A stretch of 64,000 nucleotides of DNA, taken from positions 43,722,218 through 43,786,217 of the forward strand of contig ML677335.1 of assembly GCA_007922305.1 (NCBI GenBank). The letters run 5' to 3'. This stretch comes from Dermatemys mawii (Eukaryota; Chordata; Testudines; Dermatemydidae). Within the stretch, counting starts at the first letter, position 1. Every line of letters begins with the position of its first letter. Shown piece after piece: positions 10,023 to 21,309 of the stretch. The notes under the pieces are model-generated. The model ran no database searches, was not told the origin of the DNA, and worked only from the letters and a program-made list of their open reading frames with translations. Position numbers and translations under genes: made by a program.

Positions 10023-12728
10023 CTTTCTATGGCCCTTTAAATTGCACCATCAGAGCAGTAAAAAAACTCTCCATTTTTGCATGCCAAAAACCTGTGAGGT
10101 TTCATGCGATTTCTCAAAAATCCACATATTTAGTCAGATTTATTTTCAAATAAAAATATATATATATATTAAAAAACATCCAACCCACACAGTTTCCTGC
10201 ATGTACACTGCCTTTCATTTTGGTGAAGAACAATGGACAATTCAGCCCAAACTCAGAAATAATTTACTCTTCCTGAAAATGGCATATACATGATGCATTG
10301 TGTGTTTTGCCAGCTCTGATTGCTACTTGATGGAATGGAGAGGCATGCATCTAAACAGCTATAATACATGGATTTGTGCTCTTCTGGGAATACCTAATAC
10401 ACACTGTGAGAGTCAAGAGAAACCCACTGGGAAGGCTTTGGGGGGATTTGGAATGATCTGAAGTCGTTTCAACATAATGACAGAAATTTGAGATTTGATG
10501 TGATATGCATTTTTTCTCTTGATTAACATGGGAGTGGAGTAATTAGAGATGGCAAAGACCATGATGTATTGAGATGGAAAAAAAACTGTTTTCTTTCCCC
10601 CCCACCCGACATGGTCTGAATATGTTTATCATTTGCAGTGTATTTTAGTGTCTATAGAACAGATGATCAAACCTCCCTCCCCCACACACATTGTTTAAAA
10701 TCTGACATCAAAGTGATGTATCTGAAATGGAACCCTAAATTCAAATGCCCCAGAATGTTGGGGAATTCTGCCCCTTGGACCCAAAAGAAATTAAAAAACA
10801 AAATAAATGCTAACTTCTAAAAATTGCATTTTAGTAGATTTTATCCAAACATTAAATTCAGTTGCTATGTGGCATGATGTGTTCTGGATGGTGGATGTGA
10901 GTAATTTAAATAAGTAATCAAAGCTGTTTACTTTGAAATCCATCATTTTTTAGGACTGAAACATCTAATTGGAACCCTGTATTATGGATTTATGGAGTGA
11001 TCCTGTGTTTTTTTTACCCAAGCCAAATTCCCTTTGAAGTCAAGGGCAATTTTGCCTGAGCTGGTCTTTATCTTTAACTACTCTGTGCATGGAGAGTGGT
11101 GGTTTGTGCTTTCAGTTTGCTACTCTCCTGTCTAAGGCCAGTTCTGCAGTTCCTATGTGAAGACAATGAGCCTGACTCTGCTCACACTTTGTACTGCTAT
11201 AACTTTACTGAATTTGGCGCAGAGACTCCTGATTTACACTGGCATGAGTGAGATCAGAACCAGGCCCAATGGAAACCCTACTGGCGGAAGAACCGCAGGA
11301 TCAGATCTGCAGCAGTATGACCAGTATTCACACGACTTCAGAACTAGCAACATTTTAGCTCCCCCTGATTCTTTCATTGGCTTACTGTTAGTAGACGTTA
11401 AGGACTCAGACTTGCGGGTGTGGAGCACGTTGTCTTCAATCCAAGATAGCTCTTTAGCATGTGCTTTACTTAAGCAGCTAAGGAGTCTGGCCCAAGTCAA
11501 TGAGACTCAGGTGCTTAAAGTTAAGCATGTGCTTAAGTGCTTTGTTGGATCAAGGCCCAAGTGCTCAGTACCTGGCAGGATTGAGTCCTTAATGAAGAGG
11601 AGAATTAGGCCTGTCTACATCAATGCATGGTAATAGGTGCTGATGCCTCTACAACATAATGCCAGTGCCGTTAGTGTGGCATCGATGGGCCTGATCCTGC
11701 AAGACGCTGAGCACCTCCTGCAGATGCCAGGTGCCCTCAATCCCATTGTACTCAGCTGTAGGTGAGGGACCTCAGCACTCGGAGCAGGTACTCAGAGCCC
11801 TGAAGGATCAGTGCGTGGCTTTACAGAGCTTTAAATGCTCTGGATAAAGTGCTATATATCTTGTTTCCACCTGACACATCCCATGAAACCCAGAGGCCTG
11901 TGACAGATGAATTTCCAGAGGCTCGGAGATGGAGCTTATTTGGTTCAAATAAGCACCCAGAAGATTGGATCTTTATCTGTAACATATATAATCGAAACCT
12001 CCTGAGTCTGCAAATCCTGGCTGGAAATTTCATGAGAACAGGCTTTCTCAAGAGATTTCTGGAACTTCCATTTCCGGTGCTGATTGGAAAACACACAAGA
12101 GACTGCTCCTCTCTGGCAACTTGGCATTTTCAATTCTTTCCCTGCCTGGAGTCCAGAAGTTCAAACCCAAGTGAGAATTAAAATTTTAAAAATGAACAGA
12201 AGAACCTTTTGGATCCTCCCATAAGTCCAGTTTGGTTTCTGTTCTAAAACTGGGTGAAAGTTCAGAGTGGGGCTGAGCATCGGGCAACGTTCAGAGGTGT
12301 TTGTTAATTCATCTGTTGCAGAGACTGCGTATGTCTTCAGTTCTTTCCAAATGAAATGCAGCTCCCACATAGCCTGCACTGACAGCAACGTGGGTGATAA
12401 TAATAAAACCCGGAGAATCCTGCTCTTTCCTCGTTCACACCCATGCAACCCAACAACTGCCAACAAATGAGATTCAGATCAGGTGCTGAATTCTGTTAGC
12501 CCTTAAAACTGGTGTAAATCCAGAGCATTTCCCATGAAGTCAGTGGGTTTCCCCAACACACCCTAGTGAAGATGAAAGCAGAATTTGGCCCCTGGTGTCA
12601 GCAGGTGCAGTTCCATTGTCTTCACGAGGAGTGTGCAAGTAGAACAGAGGGCAGACTTTGGCCCAGAAGGCCTTTAATGCAATGTGTCCCTTGTTTTCAC
12701 ATCACAACTCTTCTCTTTCTTTTGACAG
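10023..12728. other. Intron 2, last part
   Basis: AT-rich intron with a TA microsatellite near 10157-10170, GAAA-type sequence at 10040-10260, and a palindromic-family fragment at about 11157-11262. No second gene is recognised. It ends with the polypyrimidine tract 'cttctctttcttttgacag' at 12710-12728. Confidence 0.45.
11157..11262. repeat. Palindromic 'tttacac...agatcag' family, copy A
   Basis: The block contains 'gatttacactggcatgagtg' followed by 'agatcagaaccaggccc'. The same words, on either strand, recur at 14258-14370 and 31733-31826, which identifies a dispersed family whose full copies appear to be large imperfect palindromes. Non-coding. Confidence 0.45.
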
Positions 12729-12819
12729 TGCAAGGCTGAAGAACAACAGTAAGCAAGTGTGCATTGATCCCAAGTTAAAGTGGATTCAGGAATATCTGGA
12801 GAAAGCTTTAAACAAGTAA
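12729..12819 (+). CDS. CXCL12: CXCL12 exon 3, C-terminal helix and alpha stop
   Basis: The exon encodes the last base of Val60 and residues 61-89, then TAA at 12817-12819. ARLKNN starts the third beta strand, Cys71 pairs with Cys32 by homology, and [12 protein letters not shown] forms the C-terminal helix. Reading through to the TAA gives the 89-residue alpha form, ending in Lys. The G at 12816 and T at 12817 also serve as the splice donor of the beta form (AA|GTAAGG), so the alpha stop lies inside the donor signal. This is the arrangement known from mammals, conserved here. Confidence 0.96.
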
Positions 12820-12821
12820 GG
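12815..12821 (+). promoter_or_regulatory. CXCL12: Overlapping stop codon and splice donor, alpha/beta switch
   Basis: The bases AAGTAAG are read in two ways. If the intron is kept, AAG-TAA gives the final Lys and stop of the alpha form. If it is spliced, the cut after AA joins to G at 17896, restoring AAG and continuing RFKM. Splice choice therefore sets the C terminus directly. Confidence 0.9.
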
Positions 12822-15216
12822 CAAGAAACATACGGACTTACAGATAACACACCCTGAGAGCTTAAAGGGTAGGACATTTAGGGCTGGCTTTAATCATACG
12901 GACTAAGAACTCAGTGAAATCAGGCATTCCTATGAAGATGGGGTCTGAGTTTACGCAGTGTATATTACAACAGTGGCTTACAGTATTTTCTATACTTTAT
13001 ATTAAGAGATTTGTCAGTATTTGGGGCAAGAGGTATCCTAGCAAGTCAAAAATGGGCTTCCCTCTTTCTGAGAGAGCAGTTCTCCCAAGGAAAATGCTTC
13101 CTTTGTTCTCCTCCCCAACCCAATCCATAATTATCTCCAAATCTTTGTTAGTAAAATATCTCGGGAGCCCCTTCTTCTCTTCATGCTGGGAGTCTGTGTG
13201 CACTGGTGGCTGATGGCTAGTGGGGATTGGCAGGCAGAAATCATGCTTTTGCCATTAAAATTTGCCAAGGCAACCTGCATTGTGAAGAACAAATCTCCAT
13301 TCCTGCCAGATGGTCTTTGGCCGCACCTGGTGAATTAGCAGGCCTGTTTTTCCTCATGGCACTGCAATGTGGCTCTCCTGCTGGGGTCCCACACCAGTCA
13401 GCCCGGCTCCTTGGAAGCCAGGTCAATTGGCTGTTGTTGTGAGTGAGCGCAGAACAGAGACTGAGTCATTTCTGTGCAAACAGGGCTTTGCAGCCTGCCT
13501 CGGATGGGAAATGAATCAAGGGAAGGGAGGACGGAGCTTCCTGCTTGGGAAGGGCTCGGCAAAGGGACCGGCCAGCAGCGGCCTTCGGAGCAGTGAGGTG
13601 GGGCCCGCTGTGCACACAGAACCCCTCGCCCCTTTCTGCACCTCATTCAACCATGCTGAATCCTACCCCTGCTGCTGCTTTTTTCCCCAGGTAAGGCAGG
13701 GCTGGAATCCAGACATTTGCTGAGGGGAAGTGACACCTCAAGGAGGGAGGAGTCAGGGGCATCAGAGGGGAATAGGAGGTGGGATAGGTTGATATGTTGC
13801 AGAGACTCCACCCTCTGCTTTTCTGAAGCACTCCCCCAGAGGCAATCAAACCCCTTTGGGACTGGGGTGAGGCGCGTGGAAACCACTACGCAAATCACTA
13901 GCGATTCCAGCCCTGCCCTGCTCTGTGCCTTCCTTTGCCCCGGTGTGCCATCTTCAGTCCACGTGGACAGAGCTTGTCTGCACTAGAGCGGCACTGGAGT
14001 TCAGCACAGGCGATGCTAAGAGCAGGATGTGGCCTTTCACATACAGGTAGCTCCTCCTGCTGTCAAGTGGCATTGTGCTGCATTAAGGCCCCAGTTCTGC
14101 ACGATACTCAAGCATCTGTCTAATGTGGAACACATGAGTAGCCCCCTTAAAGACAGACAAGAGCTTAAGTACGTTGCTGAACCTGCAGACTAATGGCCGT
14201 GGGTCACCTTCTGCTCTCACATCAGTGGAGACCTGGGCCTGCTCCATTGAGAACAAAGGGCCTAATTCTGGTCTCAAGTCAGATACTGATCTTACCCAAC
14301 TGTAATCCTGAAGCTGCTCTATTGAATTCAGTAGAATTATTCCAGATTTACACCAGGGTAACAGATGACAATTGGATTCTGTTAAAGCATATGTTTGTAT
14401 CCACTAAGCCTACAATTGTGGCATCATCTTCATGTTCCAACCAGGAACGCTGGCACCCAGGAAATTCCCATGCTCCAAGATCATCCACAGATGATCTGGT
14501 ATCTCTCTTTAATACTTCCATGGAGCATGTTTTTGATATATTTTAGTGCACAGTTTTGACTTTTCAATTACATGTATTTCAGAATATATTTAGAGTTCAT
14601 TAAACAAGTCTTATATTTGAACTGGAGCCATACCAACATTGGTAGTTCAAAAACTGATATCCCCATAAACTACTAACCGCTTGTAAAATAAATAATTATA
14701 GATCTATAAATGTTAATGTAGCTTATCAATTTCAATCAGCCATATATTATATTTTTTCACTTGTATTGAAATTGTATCAAATGTGACATTACCCTCTATG
14801 CACCAGCAATAAAAATGGCTAAATGTTTCATGATACAACCCCCAATCGTATGTGGGAATTTATTTTTCTGGAAAAAAATAATACATTTTATAGAAGGGTT
14901 TCTTGCAAATTGCTTAAAGTTTACTTAGCTTATTTAAGTGTCAAGCTTACTCTATGCCGATGCTTAAATGCTTAGATCTTTTCTGCGCTATGATCCTGCA
15001 GCTATGGGGAATGGAAGGTGTTCAGAATACAGTAGTATATTACTTGATTTGAAAAATGAATGGGTTTGATTTGAAATTGAAATATCAAGGATGGTTTTTA
15101 GTAGACAAGCATTTTGCTCACTAATTCTGCTTACCCTTTATTACTGCTTTACATTGATTGCCCCTTCATGTAATATACATAATTATATGACATCAACAGA
15201 CTATATTAACATTAGG
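12822..15216. other. Alpha 3' UTR and intron 3, first part
   Basis: If the alpha form is made by intron retention, this is its 3' UTR. AATAAA-type words occur ('aaaataaataa' near 14686 and 'caataaaaatgg' near 14808), so a polyadenylation site around 14.8 kb is possible, but I cannot choose one with confidence. A palindromic-family fragment lies at 14258-14370. No second coding exon is recognised. An exon for the basic C terminus of the mammalian gamma form was looked for and not found. Confidence 0.4.
14258..14370. repeat. Palindromic 'tttacac...' family, copy B
   Basis: It starts 'gggcctaattctggtctc' and ends around 'ccagatttacaccagggtaa', the same word set in mirrored order as copy A at 11157-11262. 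Together they indicate a dispersed short inverted-repeat element. Confidence 0.45.
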
Positions 15217-15310
15217 GGTGTCAAGCGATTAAAAAAAGTAATCGCGATTAATCACACTGTTAAATAATAACAGAATACCATTTATTTAAATATCTGATAT
15301 GCCAGATGCT
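15215..15310. repeat. Interspersed repeat fragment with 'aatcgcgatt' core
   Basis: The phrase 'ggtgtcaagcgatta' is followed by the palindrome 'taatcgcgatta' and 'gaataccatttatttaaat'. I recall this as the end of a common turtle DNA-transposon-derived repeat. Only about 90 bases are clear. Confidence 0.4.
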
Positions 15311-15370
15311 ATACAAATATTCTGAGGGCGATTATTTAGCATGTGGAAATGGCTTATCACTGAGACACTT

Positions 15371-15525
15371 TGGGCCTGGCTCTTGTTTACACTAAGGCTC
15401 CTTTACACCACTTTGGAAGTGAATGCTGGGAAGTGGGTGTTATTGTAATTTATACCCACTTGAAGGCAACTTTACCTTGCTAGAGTGGTGTAAAGGGGTC
15501 TTGGCATCAATGAAAATCAGTCCCT
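15371..15525. repeat. Imperfect palindromic element
   Basis: 'ctcctttacaccact' (about 15398-15412) and its inverted partner 'agtggtgtaaaggggtc' (15484-15500) are separated by about 70 bases. A second shorter pairing lies inside ('gtgggtgttat...' with 'tatacccact'). This is a hairpin-forming MITE-like unit without coding capacity. Confidence 0.5.
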
Positions 15526-15663
15526 TTGTACTGGCCAATTTCTGTGGCCATCTCTCTCTCTCTATTTCTTTGGCATTAGATAACTTCATGACCCTTTAAA
15601 ATAAATAGCAACACCAAGAAACATATGACCCAATTCTGCAGTGTGGTGCAAGTTTCTAGAGGG

Positions 15664-15850
15664 CAAGGATGGCCCAGTGGGTAGCGTGTTAGTCTGGGAG
15701 AGACCCAGGTTCAATTCCTGCTCCATTGCAATCTTCTTCTGTGACCTTGTGCAAGTTGCTGAGCCTGTGTGCCCTGCTCAGTGGGGAAAGTAGCACTACC
15801 TTGCTGGGTTGCCAGGGTACATACAGTAAAAGATTGTCAGGGTCTCCAAA
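15664..15850 (+). mobile_element. MIR-type SINE with tRNA-like head
   Basis: The head reads 'ggcccagtgggtagcg', an RNA polymerase III A-box-like sequence. About 35 bases on is 'ggttcaattcctg', a good B box. It continues with 'tgtgaccttgtgcaagttgc', the conserved MIR core. No folded tRNA gene is present, so this is a SINE copy and not a tRNA gene. Confidence 0.75.
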
Positions 15851-16504
15851 ATTATGGTAATGTTGGGGCGGGTCAGTGGCATTACACCAGGGATGGATTT
15901 GGGCCAACAGGCTCGATTTTAGAGAATGTCAGAGCATGGTCAAAGAGGGCCTGTTTTCACACTCTTAAAATGGCCTTGTTGCATTTACACTGATTAAAAG
16001 TCATGCATTTTCTTCAGTTCAGAACCCAGCTTGAAAGTCCCAAAGGCAGATTTGTCTGCCTATTCCCCACTCAGCCATGGGTGCTAAGAAAGGCCTGTGC
16101 CTGCTGTGTATTAGTACCTGCATATTGATAGAACTTGCCTGCAGGAGAGTGTGGGGATTTCACACCGGTAAAAAGAGACCCACCTTTATGTAATGGCGTA
16201 TTCTGAAAACACAGCCCCTTTGTTGGTGAAATAACAGTGCCACTAGTGAACCTCCAACGGGAACTCACATGGTCTGGACTTGCTAATTAACACTGTACAC
16301 AAAGACATGAAATACCATATTTCAGCTTTGTTATTTAAAAAATGCAAAACCTTTTAATGTCTGATAGCGTGTTTCATCCCATTTAAAGCACTTGACAGAA
16401 GAAAATACTTAGTACTTCACTAGTGCTTCATCTTTCCAAGCCACCCTATGGACGTTAGCTGCTTCATTCTCGGGATAAGTGTGTGAGGTTATTAGTTGGA
16501 GAAG

Positions 16505-16625
16505 GTATTATCATCCCATTTCACAGGTGGGGACACTGAGGCACAGCAAGCCCTATAGCAAGCCAGAATCGGAGGCAGGATAAGGATTCAGCTGCTTGTG
16601 GCTCCCTGTCTTGAGCTTAGACAGA
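16505..16625 (-). mobile_element. MIR-type SINE fragment
   Basis: The words 'attatcatcccatttcacag' and 'gacactgaggcacagcaag' are the complement of the MIR 3' core. Only about 120 bases are left, in reverse orientation. Confidence 0.6.
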
Positions 16626-17895
16626 GATAAATAACAAGCAACTTCTGTGGATGTTATTAATATTTTAAATGACAAAAACAGAATGTAGGTGTGCAGCGCA
16701 GACTGTTACATTGGCCATCATTTCTGGGTATTAAGGAGAGCCACCTGTTTTCTTAGCAGAGGATTGTACATGTCGTGATGCAGATGGGCAACATTCTCCC
16801 CTTCCTTGTTGATGGTGGATCTTGGCTCCCATATTTTGCTCTCTCTACACGCACAAACCAGAGGTCTCTGGCACTAAGGAGAGCAGGGGATCGGAATTAA
16901 GATCCTCTGTATCTTTCTGAGAGAAGAAAATTGCTTAACATTTAACCAAGTGTCATGGTTCAAATGAGTGTCTGAGGCTACTGATTGCGGTGAGCTGAGA
17001 GCAGCTCTTGTCATTGGCTCTCGTCACACACTGCTGGGTCACAAACTGATCTGCTCAGATAGGTCACAGCAAGGGACAGGATGTGCTTCTGCACAAGTGG
17101 CTGGGGTGGGGTTGAGTTTGAAGCTTTTTTAATAGCCTGATATTAACCCACAGCCATTTGCAAAGCTAATTCTCCCCAGAAGCACGAAAGAAAGAGCACC
17201 GTGAGCTCCTGGGATCTGAGGGACCAGGCCATAACGGACCATCTCTGCTTGAGCAAATGACCTCAAGCAAATAGTCACTCCCAGCTAACTCCAGGGGAAG
17301 GCAGACACCTGCCTGCCACCCGGCTCTGAAGTCTTAGAGGAGCTGAACAGAGCAGGGCTTGGACTGTCCCCTTTCAGAGCTAGATTCCGTCCAGTGGCTC
17401 AGAGACAAGGGAATGGTGGGGCACAAGAGCAGTGTGATTTGGCTGTACTGCCTTTGCTCCTTGCTCTCCGCTCCATCCCCCTGTCCAGAGCTTTCCTTGT
17501 GCCATGCATTTTGCTCCCTGGGCCAGTTCTGATCATGTTTTAATCCCACACTATCCCCACTCCCCCCATTTGTTTTTGCTGCATCTCCGTGTGCAGCAAC
17601 GTTCCTTGCTCTGGCTTCAAGATCCAGAATGAATCTCCTAGCCAGCCCTTCTCCTGCTCAGTGCTGGACACCTTACTAACTATAATCAGCGTTATCTGCA
17701 AAAATAACCATCAATGCTGGGTTCAGGCTTCAGGGCCCCAACAGCTCCTCCTTCAGGCACCATGCAACCAAACTGCCTTTGCTTTTGTCTTGACACACAA
17801 TGTAGTGGCAACCCTTATGTGACTAGGCCTGATAACTAAGCTCTTTTCTACTGAAAGAAACCTTAATAGTATTTCACTTTGTTCTTCATCAACAG
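16626..17895. other. Intron 3, last part
   Basis: No repeat or gene recognised. It ends in 'tttcactttgttcttcatcaacag', a good polypyrimidine tract and acceptor for the beta exon. Confidence 0.5.
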
Positions 17896-17911
17896 GAGGT
17901 TCAAGATGTAA
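17896..17911 (+). CDS. CXCL12: CXCL12 exon 4, beta-form tail RFKM and stop
   Basis: The acceptor CAACAG at 17890-17895 is followed by G-AGG-TTC-AAG-ATG-TAA. Joined to AA at 12814-12815 this reads Lys89-Arg-Phe-Lys-Met-stop, exactly the four extra residues known for mammalian SDF-1 beta. The beta tail adds basic charge and, in mammals, makes the chemokine more resistant to C-terminal proteolysis. Because only 16 coding bases are involved it is invisible to ordinary open-frame searches. The frame, acceptor and peptide all agree, so the call is secure. Confidence 0.93.
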
Positions 17912-20163
17912 GAGGCAAGCATTGTAAGCCGTCTACAGGATTTCTTACTGTAGGACCCAGAGAGCAGATAACCAGTATTAGGGAATGAATGCATTTCACT
18001 GTTATCATGCAGCACAAAGGCAAGGCTTCATGCATTTCCAAAGGCTTTTCTTTTATTTTGCACAAATTGGCTTGCTTTCACAGTACGATTTTATGGAGTA
18101 ATGTGTTTGTTTTTTTTAAAAAAAACAATCTTTTCATAGTTTGATTTATCAACTAGCACTGGTGGCAGCGATGAATTTAGACTAACCTTACATTATAATA
18201 TCGTTTTCCTTGCCTGTATTATTTAGCAATCGCTGTTAAGTTCATGCCGGCATCCAAGAGTTTTTACCTAGCAGGACATGAGCTGTGAGGTGCAATTCAG
18301 TGGTGTAATTCCTATGTTCCTATGCTCCCAATGACTCAGCATAAAAAGCAATGCATTTTCCCATTAATGTAACCAGAGCTTGTCTGCAGCCCTACCTGAG
18401 ACAGGACACAGGGAAGGAGAGTAACACTGGTGCTGGCCCAAGTCTGCCCAGTAGAACGTAATTTTGCGAGTGCGTGTGCAGGCAAATATTCCCAGTTCCC
18501 AGGCGGAGATGCCTCTGTCTGCTGGTGAAAAGATCTAGTGTCCAGAGCTCCATTTGCAATAAGGTGCCACTTGGGAGAGACATGCCACCTCTGGCAACCC
18601 CACAGGCCTGTTAGTTCTTCCTCTTGATTCCCAGCTCTGTAACCACTTATAAAGATGTATAAAATAGGAAATGTAGAGGAAAGGTATCTCAGCAACGGGG
18701 TAATCTCTGTGTTACACTGTGCACTGAGAAATGGGGAAAACATGTCTTATCCAAACCGCAAGCCGCAAAATACTCTGTGTGTGAAGCCCAACATTCTTGG
18801 GAGAGTTTCCTCAGACGGAATCTTCTCCTTTATGTGGTGCTTGTAGGCTAGGCGTGCAAGGGCTGTTATACTAAGCACTCTCATCTGTTGCAAGTAACTT
18901 ACATAGCAAAGGACCATTCTGTCTATCCCAGGGATGTCTTATTTTCCACTTTGGTCACTGTGGTAAACCGAGTATTCGCCTCCCTACAAAATGAATGTGC
19001 TAGCGCAAGATATGCTTCTGTGGCCACCATGTCACCCCATCAATTTTGAAGCAGAAACCAAGCAGGAGCTCTGTCTGAAAACAATGTGGGTGATTTGGCC
19101 CATTCTTTTTCCTACTAGGTTGGTGCTTTTATGTTTTGCGCACCCTCTTTTGTAGGCATCTGGGGAGCAGGGATCCAGCACCACTGATATCAATGGCAGT
19201 TTTACAGCTGATTTTAATCGGAGAAAGATCATTTGTGTAAAGGCAAAAAGAGCTTACGTGACCAAGAAAACCATAGACTAGTCCATCTTCCATATTGTGT
19301 GTTTCATCACCTAGGGGCCAGACTCCTTCCTGATATAGGTGTCTGCAGTTGCCAGTGACTTGCTTGGAGAGTACATACCTGCATCAGAGGCAGGAGTTAG
19401 CCCCAGGTTTTTAAAGAAGCCCTGGAGAAAGTGCCTAAGAATTTCTGTTCTAATACAGAATTATAGTCTGTCTCTCCTACCTGCTGGACAGTGAATCCTT
19501 GCACACGCTGTCTGAACTGGGCCCCAGCTCAGATCCTGCTCTCATTGAAGCTACTTTAGACTGAAATCTCACTCTCTGATTCAGGAGTGCATTTACCACA
19601 ACAGCGGCCCTTTAAAACCCGAAACCATGTTCTGCCCTCCATGAGGAACCCTTTTAAACAGCCCTCAGTGTGAGGACTGACCTCCTGAGTGGCAGAGCCA
19701 GCCTCAGTGGGTCAGTGCTCAGAGCACTGCATTTGGCCCTCCCCCATGCAGTCTCTCTGCCATCCACCATCATAACTGGTGCATACCTTATTGTAGACAG
19801 GCCAAGCCACTGTAAGCCATGCATGGCACTGGTGCAGTTTCCCCCTACTGGAGACAAAAGCAGCCAGGAAGGCTGCACCGATCACACTCACGGAAGGGAA
19901 TTCGCCACGTGGAGGGCTGTCCCAGTCACGTAGGGAAGTAGATGCTTGGTGGGAGAAAGGAACATTAATGACATATTTTATGGGCTCTGGGCAAGTGACT
20001 TGCTGGAGTCTCTGAGGGTTCTGTTGTTTGCCCTATAGTATTTGCATCAGAAGTGTTAATCAGGAAACAGAAACGACAGACAAGCAATTTACACGAGAAA
20101 AATCCTGTACAATGGAAAGCTTCTTGCACTAATATGTGAATTGTGCTCCACTTCTAGATAATA

Positions 20164-20250
20164 CTTAGCCCTACCATGAGTGCAGGGGACTGGACTAGAT
20201 GACCTCTCGAGGTCCTTTCCAGGCCTACGATGCTATGATTTTGTGATTCC
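20164..20250 (+). mobile_element. CR1 LINE 3' tail
   Basis: 'ggactagatgacctctcgag', then 'ggtcctttccaggcctacga' and 'tatgattttgtgattcc', are the last bases of a CR1 element, including the degenerate terminal ATGATT-type repeat. Fewer than 100 bases remain. Confidence 0.75.
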
Positions 20251-21215
20251 TGTGGCCCTCTGCGATGTTAGCAAGTTGTAGTGCATCGATTTCATAAATC
20301 TGGTTCCTCGGAGATAGATCCTTGGTAAGTTTTGCTTTCTACATTTGGCTGTCGACCAAAGACAAATTCAGGTGGAGGAAGCAGGGGCATACAGGAGTAA
20401 TGCCATTGCTGGCCACACGTGAATGTGAAGAGGAAGGAAAAAAAATAAGACTGAAATGGTGCCAAAAAAGCATTTTCCACAAATGTGAAATGTTCACAAG
20501 TGGCTGTTTTCTAAGTGACAGTCATAGAATCCCAGGTTTAAAAACCAGAACGGAAAGAAAACGTGGTATTTATCACTGTGCCAATATCATGTTTATATGA
20601 GCTTTACAACTGTAGTAACTTTAGATGTTGTTGTCTTATTTGAGTTCTGCTTGAGAAAGCATGATGGGTGAATTTTCAATGTGTTATTAACTGGTGTGGT
20701 GTTTGACAAGGGTGACTGTGGTTGGTCTTTTCCAACAGAGGCTGTATTCCAAGTTGAATGTACACATTTGATAGAATATGCAGTTCCTATGTAATTTCTT
20801 GTTGCTGTTTTGCCTTTATTGGGATCTTGACTATTCCCTCTTCTCTGAAAACTTGTACTGATCTATGTCAATTACAGCATATAGGCACTTGACAGTGCTC
20901 GTATCCAAAATACAAACATAACCTTTACCACCATCCAGTCACATTATAGCCTTGTATGCAAATCCAGATCTTCATTGACCCCAGAGAAAAAGGCATATAC
21001 ATTACCATGCAATGGCTGCATGCATCTTCCAACCTCTGATCATCGAGAACTCAAGTGTTGTAAGAATGTGGTGAATACTGTATTTTGTATTGTTATTGAG
21101 GAAAAAAAATCACTTCCCAGATAATGTGAAAAAGTTTTTCTGAAAGGCAGCTTTATGGAAATATTATATACAGTTGTGCTTTTAAAAATAATTCCTTTTC
21201 ATATAGTATTTTGAA

Positions 21216-21221
21216 AATAAA
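21216..21221 (+). terminator. CXCL12: Polyadenylation signal AATAAA, proximal
   Basis: A canonical AATAAA in 'ttgaaaataaacacttttta', followed within 30 bases by a T-rich stretch. It is one of two candidates for the end of the long CXCL12 transcript. Confidence 0.6.
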
Positions 21222-21278
21222 CACTTTTTATATCTATATCATGTCTTTGGTAAATGTGTATGCACTTATAATTTTCTT

Positions 21279-21284
21279 AATAAA
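21279..21284 (+). terminator. CXCL12: Polyadenylation signal AATAAA, distal
   Basis: A canonical AATAAA in 'ttcttaataaaatttatacc', 63 bases after the proximal one. Use of either would end the mRNA near 21.24-21.31 kb. Confidence 0.6.
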
Positions 21285-21309
21285 ATTTATACCCAAATGA
21301 AATTTGCCT

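Larger units (their letters stand above)
1880..21300 (+). other. CXCL12: CXCL12 transcription unit (gene extent)
   Basis: The unit consists of exon 1 (1956-2016 coding), exon 2 (8592-8709), exon 3 (12729-12819) and exon 4 (17896-17911 coding plus 3' UTR). Joined exons 1-3 encode 89 residues, the same length as the human alpha form that I know. Exons 1-3 joined at the internal donor to exon 4 give 93 residues, the beta form. All introns have GT-AG ends and phases fit: exon 1 ends after codon base 1, exons 2 and 3 after base 2. The product is a secreted CXC chemokine that binds CXCR4 and ACKR3 and guides migration of stem, germ and immune cells. It is the only host gene recognised here. Confidence 0.95.
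17912..21300 (+). other. CXCL12: CXCL12 beta-form 3' UTR
   Basis: About 3.4 kb of non-coding sequence follows the beta stop. The last part (about 20,600-21,290) is AT-rich with several TTTT and TATTT words and ends with two polyadenylation signals. A short CR1 tail lies inside at 20164-20250. The extent is inferred from the signals; transcript ends would settle it. Confidence 0.6.

Noticed and set aside
15664..15736. A tRNA gene on the plus strand
   Set aside because: A and B box-like sequences are present but no cloverleaf can be formed, and the following sequence is a MIR core.
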